Below are positions 25,732 to 33,676 of a stretch of DNA of 64,000 nucleotides, piece by piece. The position numbers and the translations under genes are program-made. Below the pieces are notes generated by a model that searched no databases, was not told the DNA's origin, and saw nothing but the letters and a program-made list of their open reading frames with translations. The DNA lies in contig NZ_JABFCN010000028.1 in assembly GCF_013087515.1 (NCBI RefSeq), positions 1 to 64,000 on the forward strand, in the 5' to 3' direction. This DNA comes from Rhizobium sophorae (GTDB lineage Bacteria > Pseudomonadota > Alphaproteobacteria > Rhizobiales > Rhizobiaceae). Position 1 is the first letter of the stretch, and each line of letters opens with the position of its first letter.

Positions 25732-25758
25732 AACCCGCCGGAAACGAGCGGGTTTTTT
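25732..25758 (+). terminator. intrinsic terminator upstream of a start codon (attenuator-like)
   Basis: AACCCGC-N9-GCGGGTT with six T (25753-25758). It ends 36 bp before the GTG at 25794, and no plus-strand gene lies upstream to terminate. Its second arm is also part of a longer hairpin, GGAAACGAGCGGG (25740-25752) with CCCGCTCGTTTCC (25762-25774), so two exclusive folds exist. Confidence 0.65.
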
Positions 25759-25793
25759 GTTCCCGCTCGTTTCCCGTATTCGAGGACGAGATC

Positions 25794-26546
25794 GTGGACG
25801 ATATCCAGAAACATGTTCTTGCGGAGCGGGCGCTGGCCGTCGCCCGCCACTGCATCGCCAGCCGCTATGCCGGGGCCGCATTCGCCTATGTCGCCGGCTC
25901 CATCATGCGCGGCGAGGGCACCGTCTTTTCGGATATCGATCTCGTCGTGGTGTCCCCGTCGCTCCAAAGAGCTTGGCGGGAGTCGTTCACCGCAGATGGT
26001 TTTCCGGTCGAGGCCTTCGTCCACGATCCGCAGACGCTGGCGCACTACCTCCATCAGGACGCAGACAGCGGCTATCCCATCATGGTCAACATGGTCGCGA
26101 CGGGCAGCATTTTGGGACCGGATATCGACAGCGCAGGTGTCATCCAGGCAAAGGCGGCAAGTATGCTGGCGGCAGGACCGAAACCTCTTGCCGGGGCAGA
26201 CTACGACATGCTGCGCTACCAGGTCACCGATTTGGCCGATGATCTGCGCGGTACCCGCCCGCCCGAAGAGATCGCCGCCGTCGCCGCGCTGCTCTACCAG
26301 AAGCTGGCCGACCTGATTCTGCTCGGACGCGGCGCATGGACCGGCCGCGGAAAATGGGCGCCGCGCCTCATGAGGAAGCTCGATGCGCAACTGGCAGCCG
26401 AGCTGGACGCGGCGTTCAGACTGGCGGCAGCGGGCGACGGCGCCCGATTTCTGGCTTTGGCCGATCGGGAGCTTGCCCTGCATGGCGGCCGCTATTTCGA
26501 GGGTTTCAGGCAGGATGCACCGCTGGAAGCGCGCCGCCTGGAATAG
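25794..26546 (+). CDS. nucleotidyltransferase-fold protein
   Basis: 250 residues. The N-terminal third shows the polymerase-beta-like nucleotidyltransferase motif: GSIMRGEGTVFSDIDLVVV, with GS and the metal-binding DID. The C-terminal part is helical (AAVAALLYQKLADLILLG), like the domain of aminoglycoside-type nucleotidyltransferases or DUF4111 proteins. The GTG start is preceded by GAGGACGAG. It could modify a small molecule or an RNA/protein target; the substrate is unknown. It sits behind an attenuator-like leader. Confidence 0.7.
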   Translation: MDDIQKHVLAERALAVARHCIASRYAGAAFAYVAGSIMRGEGTVFSDIDLVVVSPSLQRAWRESFTADGFPVEAFVHDPQTLAHYLHQDADSGYPIMVNMVATGSILGPDIDSAGVIQAKAASMLAAGPKPLAGADYDMLRYQVTDLADDLRGTRPPEEIAAVAALLYQKLADLILLGRGAWTGRGKWAPRLMRKLDAQLAAELDAAFRLAAAGDGARFLALADRELALHGGRYFEGFRQDAPLEARRLE

Positions 26547-26577
26547 TATCGATTTACGTTGGCTGCATTCTGCTCGG

Positions 26578-28548
26578 TCATTCCTCGCCGGACTCGACCA
26601 GCGCCTCGCGGACGATCGCGTAATAGCCGGCAAGCTCGGGGATATCGGCGGCCAGCCTGTCGAAGGCGGGGTCGGATGACGCAAGCGTGCCGGCGTATTT
26701 CGCCTCGAGCAAGACCCGATGGGCGGCAAGGGCTTCGGCTTCGGCCTTGTGCACGACGGTGAAGACGGGTGAGGGGACGGTGCGGCCCTTGACGATGATG
26801 CGGTCGAGTTCGACGACGATGTAGGTCTCAGTGACCAGCCTTGCGGTCTCCTCGCCGAGCAATAGCGCCACGCCATAATTCTTCGAGGCGCCTTCGAGAC
26901 GCGAGGCGAGGTTGACGCTGTCGCCGAGGCAGGAATAGTCGAAGCGGCGGGTCGAGCCCATATTGCCGACGATGCATTCGCCGGTGTTGATGCCGACACC
27001 CATCTTCAACACATGCGGCCTGACGCCGCGCATCGCCGCCTCTCGCTCCAGCTCGCGGTTGAGGCTCGATATCGCCGCCTGCATGGCGAGCGAGGCTTTG
27101 ACGGCGTGCAGGGCATGATCGGGATCGTCGAGCGGCGCGTTCCAGAAGGCCATGATGCAATCGCCCATATATTTGTCGATCGTCCCGCCATGATCCATTA
27201 CCACGTCGGAAAGCGGCGTCAGCAAGCGGTTGATCAGGCCGGTCAGCTGCTCTGGGTCGTCCTTCAGCGTCTCGGCAATCGTGGTGAAGCCGCGTACGTC
27301 TGAGAAAAGCACCGAGAGCGTGCGCCGCTCGCCGCCGAGCTTCAGCTGCGAGGGGTCGCTCGACAGGCGCTTGACGAGATCGGGCGAGATATATTGGGCA
27401 AAGGCGCGGGTGATTTGGCGCTTGTTGCGGCGCTCCTCGGCAAAATCGAAGGCGGCCTGGCCGAAGACGACAGAGATATAGGCGACCGTCGGGCCAAGCG
27501 GCGAGACGAAGATATGAGCTAGCCGCATACCGGCGGCACTGACGGCGGCGAAGGCAAGGAGGGCCGCCGCGGTCGTCACGATCGTCAGCCATCCCGTCGA
27601 GCGCCAGACGGTGGCGGCGGCCAGCAGCACCGATATCAGGATGCAGGCAGCGACCGTCGGCAGCCGGGCTTCCGCGATCGACAGGCCGCTGCGGATATTG
27701 TCGTAGATCGTCGCCTGGATCTCGACGCCGGAGACGAGCTTGCCGGTATGAACGGTGTAGGGCGTCGCAAAGGCATCGACGCCACCCTTGTCGATTGCCG
27801 GCGCATTCTGCAGGCTAAGGCCGACCAGCACGACACGGTCCTTGAAATAATCCGGCGGTAGCAGATTCTTCGGGTCGAGCGCCTGGTAGTAGGAGACGGT
27901 GGGATAGCTGCGAGCCGGGCCGAAGGACTGGATTAGCCGGTCTGCGGGCAGAGTCTCGGGGGCCACGCCGGCGACCTTGGCCAGCATGGCGGCAAAGCCG
28001 TCCTCGTAGCCTGGAATGCGCCGGAAGGTGCCGTCGCCGCTGAGCTCGACGGAGGCGATGCCGGTCACGGCACCCGCCTCGGTCAGCTGCGGCAGCGGTG
28101 TCGCGCGGATCAGCTGCGAGGCCTGCGGCGTCTCGATCAGCGTTTCGTCGCCGGCCAGCACGACATCGGGGCCGACGGCCTGGGCAATCTCCGCATCATT
28201 ATCGGGGTTCGAGGGCTCGGCCATGATGATATCGAGGCCGATGACGCGGGCGCCGGCGGCACGCAGCTGGCTGACGAGCTCGGCATGCAGGCTGCGCGGC
28301 CAGGGCCATTGCGCATTGATATCGGCAAGCGAGGGTTCGTCGATCGCGACGATGACAGGTCCGCCCGGCGGCGGACGGGGATCGTCGATGGTCGAGAGAT
28401 AGTCGAAGCTTCTGAGCTCGAGCAGTGACCAGGCGGGCAGGCGCGACAGGAGCGAGATGACGATCAGCGTCGTCAGCGACAGCACCAGGAGCCTCAGATG
28501 GCGGCTCCTGATCTGCCCGGTCTGCCGAAGCTTGTCCCGCACGTGCAT
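26578..28548 (-). CDS. CHASE2-domain class III adenylate/guanylate cyclase
   Basis: 656 residues. A first membrane helix (LLVLSLTTLIVISLLSRLP), then a periplasmic CHASE2 sensor (about 45-320), three closely spaced helices, and a class III cyclase domain (about 415-590). Catalytic parts are intact: metal Asp in LFSDVRGFTTIAE and YMGDCIMAFW, the substrate Lys of DKYMGD, Asn and Arg in VNLASRLEG. The base-selecting position is Ser (YSCLGD), where many bacterial members have Thr. The start shares one base with the stop of the FecR-TPR-barrel gene. It makes a cyclic nucleotide in response to an envelope signal; the base is not certain. Confidence 0.9.
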   Translation of the reverse strand: MHVRDKLRQTGQIRSRHLRLLVLSLTTLIVISLLSRLPAWSLLELRSFDYLSTIDDPRPPPGGPVIVAIDEPSLADINAQWPWPRSLHAELVSQLRAAGARVIGLDIIMAEPSNPDNDAEIAQAVGPDVVLAGDETLIETPQASQLIRATPLPQLTEAGAVTGIASVELSGDGTFRRIPGYEDGFAAMLAKVAGVAPETLPADRLIQSFGPARSYPTVSYYQALDPKNLLPPDYFKDRVVLVGLSLQNAPAIDKGGVDAFATPYTVHTGKLVSGVEIQATIYDNIRSGLSIAEARLPTVAACILISVLLAAATVWRSTGWLTIVTTAAALLAFAAVSAAGMRLAHIFVSPLGPTVAYISVVFGQAAFDFAEERRNKRQITRAFAQYISPDLVKRLSSDPSQLKLGGERRTLSVLFSDVRGFTTIAETLKDDPEQLTGLINRLLTPLSDVVMDHGGTIDKYMGDCIMAFWNAPLDDPDHALHAVKASLAMQAAISSLNRELEREAAMRGVRPHVLKMGVGINTGECIVGNMGSTRRFDYSCLGDSVNLASRLEGASKNYGVALLLGEETARLVTETYIVVELDRIIVKGRTVPSPVFTVVHKAEAEALAAHRVLLEAKYAGTLASSDPAFDRLAADIPELAGYYAIVREALVESGEE

Positions 28549-31500
28549 CAGAAGCGGACTTTGAGTGTGCCCTTGAAGGCGCGGCCCCAGCCGGGCACGC
28601 CGGGCGTGATCTCGAAGTCCTCGTCGAGCAGGTTATAGGCGGCTGCCTCCAGCTCGATGCGCTTGTCGAACGGCTCCCATACCAGGTGGGCGTCGAGGCT
28701 CCAGTAATCGTCGAGCTTGGTGCCAAACCGATCGCCGTCGCGCTCGCCGATATAGTTGGCGGCGACCGTCGCCTTGACCTTGGCTTCGTTGACCCAGGTC
28801 AGCGCAATCTGCCCGGAATTCTGCGGTACGAAGGGAAGAGGGCCCCCGTAGCTCGGCTCGAGCGGATCCCTGTTTTCCGAATCCATGTAGGCATAGGTAG
28901 CCGAAAGGCCGAAACCATGGCCGACCACGACGTTTGCTGTGACGGCAGCGCGATCGATGCTGCCGCGCGAGATCGGCAGGCTGGTATCCGAGGGAAGCGA
29001 GATCAGCGGGATATCGACGGAGAAATCGTGCAATTCCTGATGCTGATACTCGACCGAAGTGAAGAAGCGGTCGGTCCATTCGGCATCCCACTGCAGGGCG
29101 ACCGTATCCGTATAGCCTCGCGGATTGGCGGAAAACTGGTTGGCCTGGAGTCCGAGTATGCCGATCGGGGCAAGAGTCGGGACGGTGCTGTCAAAGCTTT
29201 GACGCATGAAGGCGGCACGCAGCCAGTGGTTTTGAACCGGCGCCCAGGCGAGGCCGAAGCGCGGCTCCAGCCGGCTGATATCGATGCCGTCGCCCTCCAG
29301 GCGCGTGGCGAACAAGGCATATTCGCCCTTGAGGTCCGGCGTTATCTCATGCAGCACATCGACATAGGCGCGGCCGATATTGATAGTGTTGCTGGTGGTG
29401 GTCGGACCCTCGATGATTTCCGGGATGAGCGGGACGCGAGGAACGAGTTCAAAAAGGCGGGAGGAGGTGGTCGAGCTTACATCGATCCAGCCGCCTTCGA
29501 TACCGTACCGCCAGGTCAGCGGCCCGTTGCCGATAGAATGGCTGAGAGCCCCGATGTAGGTTTTGGAGGAGGTGTCCTCGGTCCCGCTCAGGACAGGAAT
29601 AATATCCGGGTCGGGCAGGGGTAAGATCGGGGCATCGTCGACTTGAAGTGAAGTTGCCGTTCGCGACTTGCTCTCCGAATAGAGGACTGCACCGTTCAAT
29701 ATGTTTTCGTAGGCAAAAGTGTGGCTCCAACCGATGCCAGCATTGGTTATTTCGTTGTCAACATCGCGGCCGACATATTCCGGCAATATCGTCGTCCTGA
29801 TCGGAAAGCCTGCCAAATTGAACAGGTCCGTCAGTGTCGTGCCCTGCGTCTGAGCGCTCAGCGCTCCATCATTCTTGCCGTGGTTGACGAAGGCTATGAC
29901 GCGATCATCAGGCGTGACTGTTGCCGTCAGATAACTGTTGGCGCTCAGCAGCTTGTTATCCGTCTGGACACCGCCGAAATCCCGATAGTCGCGGTCGAGC
30001 GCCAGCTCTTCCCAGGTCAGGTTGCCATAGAAGCTGATCGGAATGGTCTCGTTCGAATAGCCCTGGATATCGGCTTCGCCGATGCGTCTCGTATGGCCGT
30101 CGACGCTGTTGATGCCGCCGCCGAGCGAGCCTTCGATGAAGGGCACGTCGAACAGCGATGCCGAGCGCGAACGGCCGGAGAGCATGTGCGGTGAGAGCAG
30201 CAGGCCCTGGATGAAGGACGAGTAGCTCGACGCGTTGCCGCGGTACTGAATGATATTGTCGTCGCTGAAGCTCGTTGCGTTGACGAAAGGAAAGATACTG
30301 CCCTTGATCGCCTGGTCGATATAACCGGTGCCTTCGAAGGGATCGAAGACGGCATCGCCGTAATAGCGGCCCCAGGCATCCAGGCCCTGCAGGCGGAAGG
30401 CGTTGTTGAGCGTCGAGCCGGCGCTCGCATTGGCGCCGAGTGAGCTGTAATCACCGCCGCGAGCGCGCGAACGGCGCAGATATTCCTGAGCGTTGCGGAT
30501 CGCGCCGTCGGCGTCGTAGTCGTCGATATCGACCGCAGTACGGAAAGATGAGATAGCCGGATCGTTGTCATCGAGCCGGTCGGCATTGTCGAGCGCCTGC
30601 TGGGATGGAATGCGGTCGCCCTTTTCATAGTGAGCGGCGGCGAGCATCAACTGCGACTGCGAGTGCCCGGGATTGGCGGTGCTGGCGGCCAGCAGGTCCT
30701 GCAGCGCCTTTTCGCGCTCGCCGGTTTGCAGATAGTAGCGGCCGCGGGCGAGCAAGGCGAGATCGAATGATGGATCGAGGGCGATCGCCGTGTCGATCTC
30801 GCGCTTGGCTTCCTTCATCCGCCCCTGGTCGAGATAGAGGATGGCCAGGTTTGCACGCAGCAGCGGATCTTGCGGATCGAGCTCGATCGCCTTCTTGAAG
30901 GCCTTTTCCGCTTCGCCATTGGCATCGCGAGAACTTTGCAGCAGGCCGAGGGAATTCAGCGTGCCCGATGCCCCGGGGGCAAGCGCGATGGCGCGGTTCA
31001 GGTCCGCGAGCGCGCCGTTGATATCGCTTTCATAGGTCGCACGGTAGCCAGCGCGGGCCGACAGCGCCATCGGATGATCGGGGTCGAGCGACAGCGAGCG
31101 CTCTATTGCTTCTTTCATCTGCTCGCGGTCATCGGTGAGCTCGGCCAGCTGGGCGCGGATCGCCGGCAGGGTCGGATCGTCGGGATAGCGCTGTTCCGCT
31201 TTCTTGATGATCTCGATCGCCGCGCGCGGGTTCTTCAGGAAGCCCGTCGTATAGGCCTCCATGATCGCGCCATAGGGGCCGGTGGTGTTGGCCGGCGGCT
31301 GTTCGGCATGGGCGGGGTCGGCGAGCGAACGAGCGAAATAGCCGCCGAATTGCGCCATGTTGCGGCGTGTCGGGTCGAGATGCGGCAAGGCCTTCTGGAA
31401 GAGCCTGGCGGCTTCGGAATAGCGCTTCTCCGAGCCGGCGATCGTGGCGTCTATCAGGTCGACGCGCGCCTGCTGGGCCACGGTCAGCTTGCGACCGCGA

Positions 31501-32306
31501 ATTTTCTGCAAGGCTGCGGCCGCGGCCTGGCGGCCGTCGAAGGCGCTCTGCACTTCGGCAAGCTCCAGCCAGTCTTCGGTCGTGCGCCGCTCCGGCGGCA
31601 GCGCCAGAAGGCGGCGGCGCTCCGCGGCCATGCGGTCGGCCCGCAGCGGCGATGTCGGCATCAGGTCGAAACCGTCGCGCAGGTCCAGATAGAACAGCAT
31701 CTGTTCGCGGTCGTCGGGATTGACGCTGATGATCTTGGTCGGCGCCTGGCCGATGGTGGCGACGGCCCCTTCGCCCTCGTTCACCTCGACGCTGCCCTGC
31801 GGGTTGCTGAGCGCCACGCGGCCTTCCAGCACGATCATCGAGGTCTTGGCGCCCTCGACGGTCATCGTCCAGTCCGTGCCGCGGATGGCGGCTGCGGCCG
31901 CAGGCGTCTCGACCGTCAGGCCCTGGCCGCCGCGCTCGGCGCGCGCCCAGATCGTGCCGGATTGGAGATTGAGCACCGTATCGCCGCTCGCGGCCATCTT
32001 CTTGACCTGCAGCGAGGAATTGCGCCCGAGGCGCACCTGCGTGTGATCGGAAAAGACGATGGCGAGCTGGCCGTTGGCATTGGTGCGCAGCACGTCGCCG
32101 GTCAAGAGATCCTGGTTGATGTCGACGACGCGCCAGTCCGACACGTCGATGAAGCGGACTTCCTCGCCGGTCTTGCGGGCGATGACGGAACCGGCGACGG
32201 GCGTTGCGCGCTGCACGGGATCGGCCATTGCCGACGGCGCGAAACCGGGCAAAGCAAGCGCCAGCGCCACGCCGGCGCGGCAGATGTTACTGGAATAACT
32301 CCGCAT
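28548..32306 (-). CDS. FecR-TPR-beta-barrel outer membrane protein
   Basis: 1252 residues in three parts. Signal peptide, then a FecR domain (about 35-185; TGDVLRTNANGQLAIVFSD, VRLGRNSSLQVK, AAIRGTDWTMTV). Next, TPR-type helical repeats (about 300-570; SLGLLQSSRDANGEAEKAFK, ELDPQDPLLRANLAILYLDQ). The last 600 residues have alternating strands with aromatic ends and the final residues TLKVRF, a C-terminal Phe as in outer-membrane barrels; it is TonB-receptor/porin-like. The ATG at 32306 with GAGG upstream was chosen over a start 18 codons earlier. It is the first gene of an operon with the CHASE2 cyclase. Confidence 0.82.
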   Translation of the reverse strand: MRSYSSNICRAGVALALALPGFAPSAMADPVQRATPVAGSVIARKTGEEVRFIDVSDWRVVDINQDLLTGDVLRTNANGQLAIVFSDHTQVRLGRNSSLQVKKMAASGDTVLNLQSGTIWARAERGGQGLTVETPAAAAAIRGTDWTMTVEGAKTSMIVLEGRVALSNPQGSVEVNEGEGAVATIGQAPTKIISVNPDDREQMLFYLDLRDGFDLMPTSPLRADRMAAERRRLLALPPERRTTEDWLELAEVQSAFDGRQAAAAALQKIRGRKLTVAQQARVDLIDATIAGSEKRYSEAARLFQKALPHLDPTRRNMAQFGGYFARSLADPAHAEQPPANTTGPYGAIMEAYTTGFLKNPRAAIEIIKKAEQRYPDDPTLPAIRAQLAELTDDREQMKEAIERSLSLDPDHPMALSARAGYRATYESDINGALADLNRAIALAPGASGTLNSLGLLQSSRDANGEAEKAFKKAIELDPQDPLLRANLAILYLDQGRMKEAKREIDTAIALDPSFDLALLARGRYYLQTGEREKALQDLLAASTANPGHSQSQLMLAAAHYEKGDRIPSQQALDNADRLDDNDPAISSFRTAVDIDDYDADGAIRNAQEYLRRSRARGGDYSSLGANASAGSTLNNAFRLQGLDAWGRYYGDAVFDPFEGTGYIDQAIKGSIFPFVNATSFSDDNIIQYRGNASSYSSFIQGLLLSPHMLSGRSRSASLFDVPFIEGSLGGGINSVDGHTRRIGEADIQGYSNETIPISFYGNLTWEELALDRDYRDFGGVQTDNKLLSANSYLTATVTPDDRVIAFVNHGKNDGALSAQTQGTTLTDLFNLAGFPIRTTILPEYVGRDVDNEITNAGIGWSHTFAYENILNGAVLYSESKSRTATSLQVDDAPILPLPDPDIIPVLSGTEDTSSKTYIGALSHSIGNGPLTWRYGIEGGWIDVSSTTSSRLFELVPRVPLIPEIIEGPTTTSNTINIGRAYVDVLHEITPDLKGEYALFATRLEGDGIDISRLEPRFGLAWAPVQNHWLRAAFMRQSFDSTVPTLAPIGILGLQANQFSANPRGYTDTVALQWDAEWTDRFFTSVEYQHQELHDFSVDIPLISLPSDTSLPISRGSIDRAAVTANVVVGHGFGLSATYAYMDSENRDPLEPSYGGPLPFVPQNSGQIALTWVNEAKVKATVAANYIGERDGDRFGTKLDDYWSLDAHLVWEPFDKRIELEAAAYNLLDEDFEITPGVPGWGRAFKGTLKVRF

Positions 32307-32392
32307 GTCCTCGACCCCACACCCCACTTCCCCTTTGTCCGTGTAGAGTGGAAAAGTCAAGCGCGTTGCACACGTGTTCTTGCTTTCATTCC

Positions 32393-32418
32393 AAAGTGTA
32401 CTATCAGGGATACACTTT
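32393..32418. promoter_or_regulatory. dyad in the cyclase/effector divergent promoter region
   Basis: AAAGTGTA and TACACTTT are perfect 8-bp inverted arms around 10 bases. The site lies 17 bp before the GTG of the DUF5706-like gene and 87 bp from the FecR-barrel gene, so one factor could control both. Confidence 0.5.
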
Positions 32419-32435
32419 TGGGGTGGAGTATTTAC

Positions 32436-32975
32436 GTGAGCGAATTCGAAAATGCGACCGAGGTTATGCTGAGCAAGCCATCAAGCGGCGATATTGGCGC
32501 CGAGTACTTCGACCATATCAAGAAAATCAACGATATATTTTATGATCAGATCAAGATATCCGACCAGAAGGCCGCCTATATCTTTACTTTTATGCTCGCC
32601 TTTCTGGTGAGTTCCAGCGAGGTGAGGGCAGTCTTCAGCCTGGCGCGTTATACCGGCGGCACACCGGGCAGCATGCTGTTCTCCGGCCTGCTTGCCGCAG
32701 CCTCGGTCTTCTCCATCCTGTCGGCCATCCTCGTCGTGCTGCCGCGACGTTTCGGCACTTCCACCTCGCTCTTCTGGGGCGCATGGCCCGATCATCGCGA
32801 CATGTTCTGCGAGGCCGCCCTTCGCCGTGACGAGCGCTACCTCTTCGATCAGTACCTCGAAAACGCCAACACCCTTTCTGCCATCGCCCGCAGCAAATAT
32901 CGCTGCGTCACCTTTGCGTTCCGGGGGCTGATGGTGAGCGTGATTGCCTATGTGCTGTTGCTGGTGGCGGTGTAA
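32436..32975 (+). CDS. DUF5706/Pycsar-effector-like membrane protein
   Basis: 179 residues. The N-terminal segment FDHIKKINDIFYDQIKISDQKAAY-like (about 27-48) with the conserved DQKA is that of the DUF5706 (PycTM, Pycsar effector) family. Membrane helices follow: IFTFMLAFLVSS, MLFSGLLAAASVFSILSAIL and a C-terminal GLMVSVIAYVLLLVAV, with a cytosolic loop carrying FWGAWPDHRDMFCEAALRRD. The GTG is set by GGGTGGAG 8 bases upstream. Known relatives are membrane-disrupting effectors activated by cyclic pyrimidine nucleotides; here the nearest cyclase is the divergent CHASE2 gene. Assignment is from pattern recognition only. Confidence 0.65.
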   Translation: MSEFENATEVMLSKPSSGDIGAEYFDHIKKINDIFYDQIKISDQKAAYIFTFMLAFLVSSSEVRAVFSLARYTGGTPGSMLFSGLLAAASVFSILSAILVVLPRRFGTSTSLFWGAWPDHRDMFCEAALRRDERYLFDQYLENANTLSAIARSKYRCVTFAFRGLMVSVIAYVLLLVAV

Positions 32976-33038
32976 GGATGGGGCGTTAACACCCTCTTTG
33001 CCTTTCGCTTGCCGCTCAAGGCGTTCGGCGTGGCTCTC

Positions 33039-33107
33039 CTCACCCCCCTTGCATGTTCAAACTGCACCCATCAGCAATAGATGCAGTTTGACATGCAAGG
33101 GGGTGAG
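33039..33107. repeat. long hairpin-forming palindrome
   Basis: Arms of 28 and 26 bases (CTCACCCCCCTTGCATG... and ...CATGCAAGGGGGTGAG) pair with only two single-base differences, around a 15-base loop. The flanks (CGCTTGCCGCTCAAGGCG; GCGTAAGCGAAGCC) continue the symmetry imperfectly. It could be a bidirectional terminator, a small RNA or a mobile palindrome. Confidence 0.75.
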
Positions 33108-33163
33108 CGACGATAGGAGCGAATGCGCTGAGCGTAAGCGAAGCCACTTGAGGCGATGGGCAA

Positions 33164-33184
33164 GGCGCGCCGAAGCGCGCCCTT
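33164..33184 (-). terminator. hairpin after the RidA-family gene
   Basis: On the minus strand GGCGCGC-TTCG-GCGCGCC, starting 7 bp after the stop at 33188. The following T-run is short (TT), so it is a moderate terminator at best. Confidence 0.55.
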
Positions 33185-33187
33185 CAC

Positions 33188-33676
33188 TCAATCCTCAATC
33201 TCCAGGACCAGTTCCAGCTCGATCGGTACGCCTAAAGGCAGGCTGGCGACGCCGAGGACGACGCGGCCGGAGAGCTTTTCCTCGCCGAACACCTGGAGCA
33301 GCATTTCGGATGCTCCGTCGGCGACCTTGGGGTGGCCGCGGAAATCGCCTTCGGTGGCGATATAGACGCCGAGCTTGACGACCTTCACCACCTTGTCCAG
33401 CGAGCCGAGATAATCCCTGGCGGCGGAGAGGGCGCTCAGGATCGCCGTTTCGGCCGCCTTCCTGCCGTCCTCGGCCGTCAGCGCGCCGCCGACGCGGCCG
33501 ATATAGCGGGGCTCGTGGCCGACGACCGGCAGCATGCCGCTGAAGAAGACCAGGCTGCCGGTCCTTACCGCCTCGACATAGGCGCCGAAGGGCGTCGGCG
33601 GCGGAGGAAGCGTGATGCCGAGCTCCTGCAGCCGTCGTTCCGCGCCGGCTGCGTGCGCTTTCTGTTGGTTTACCAT
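33188..33676 (-). CDS. RidA (YjgF/YER057c/UK114) family protein
   Basis: 162 residues. Conserved parts: FFSGMLPVVGHEPRYIGRVG, AILSALSAARDYLGSLDKVV, KLGVYIATEGDFRGHPKVADG and the end RVVLGVASLPLGVPIELELV. RidA proteins deaminate reactive enamines/imines and form trimers in the cytosol; this is a longer subgroup than the 130-residue archetype. Its ATG overlaps the SDR stop by 7 bp, so SDR and RidA are translated together. Confidence 0.88.
   Translation of the reverse strand: MVNQQKAHAAGAERRLQELGITLPPPPTPFGAYVEAVRTGSLVFFSGMLPVVGHEPRYIGRVGGALTAEDGRKAAETAILSALSAARDYLGSLDKVVKVVKLGVYIATEGDFRGHPKVADGASEMLLQVFGEEKLSGRVVLGVASLPLGVPIELELVLEIED

Noticed and set aside
30870..32435. Long plus-strand open frame upstream of the DUF5706-like gene
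   Set aside because: It is antisense to the FecR-TPR-barrel gene and rich in Arg, Gly and Ala without family motifs. Only the part from 32436 is coding.
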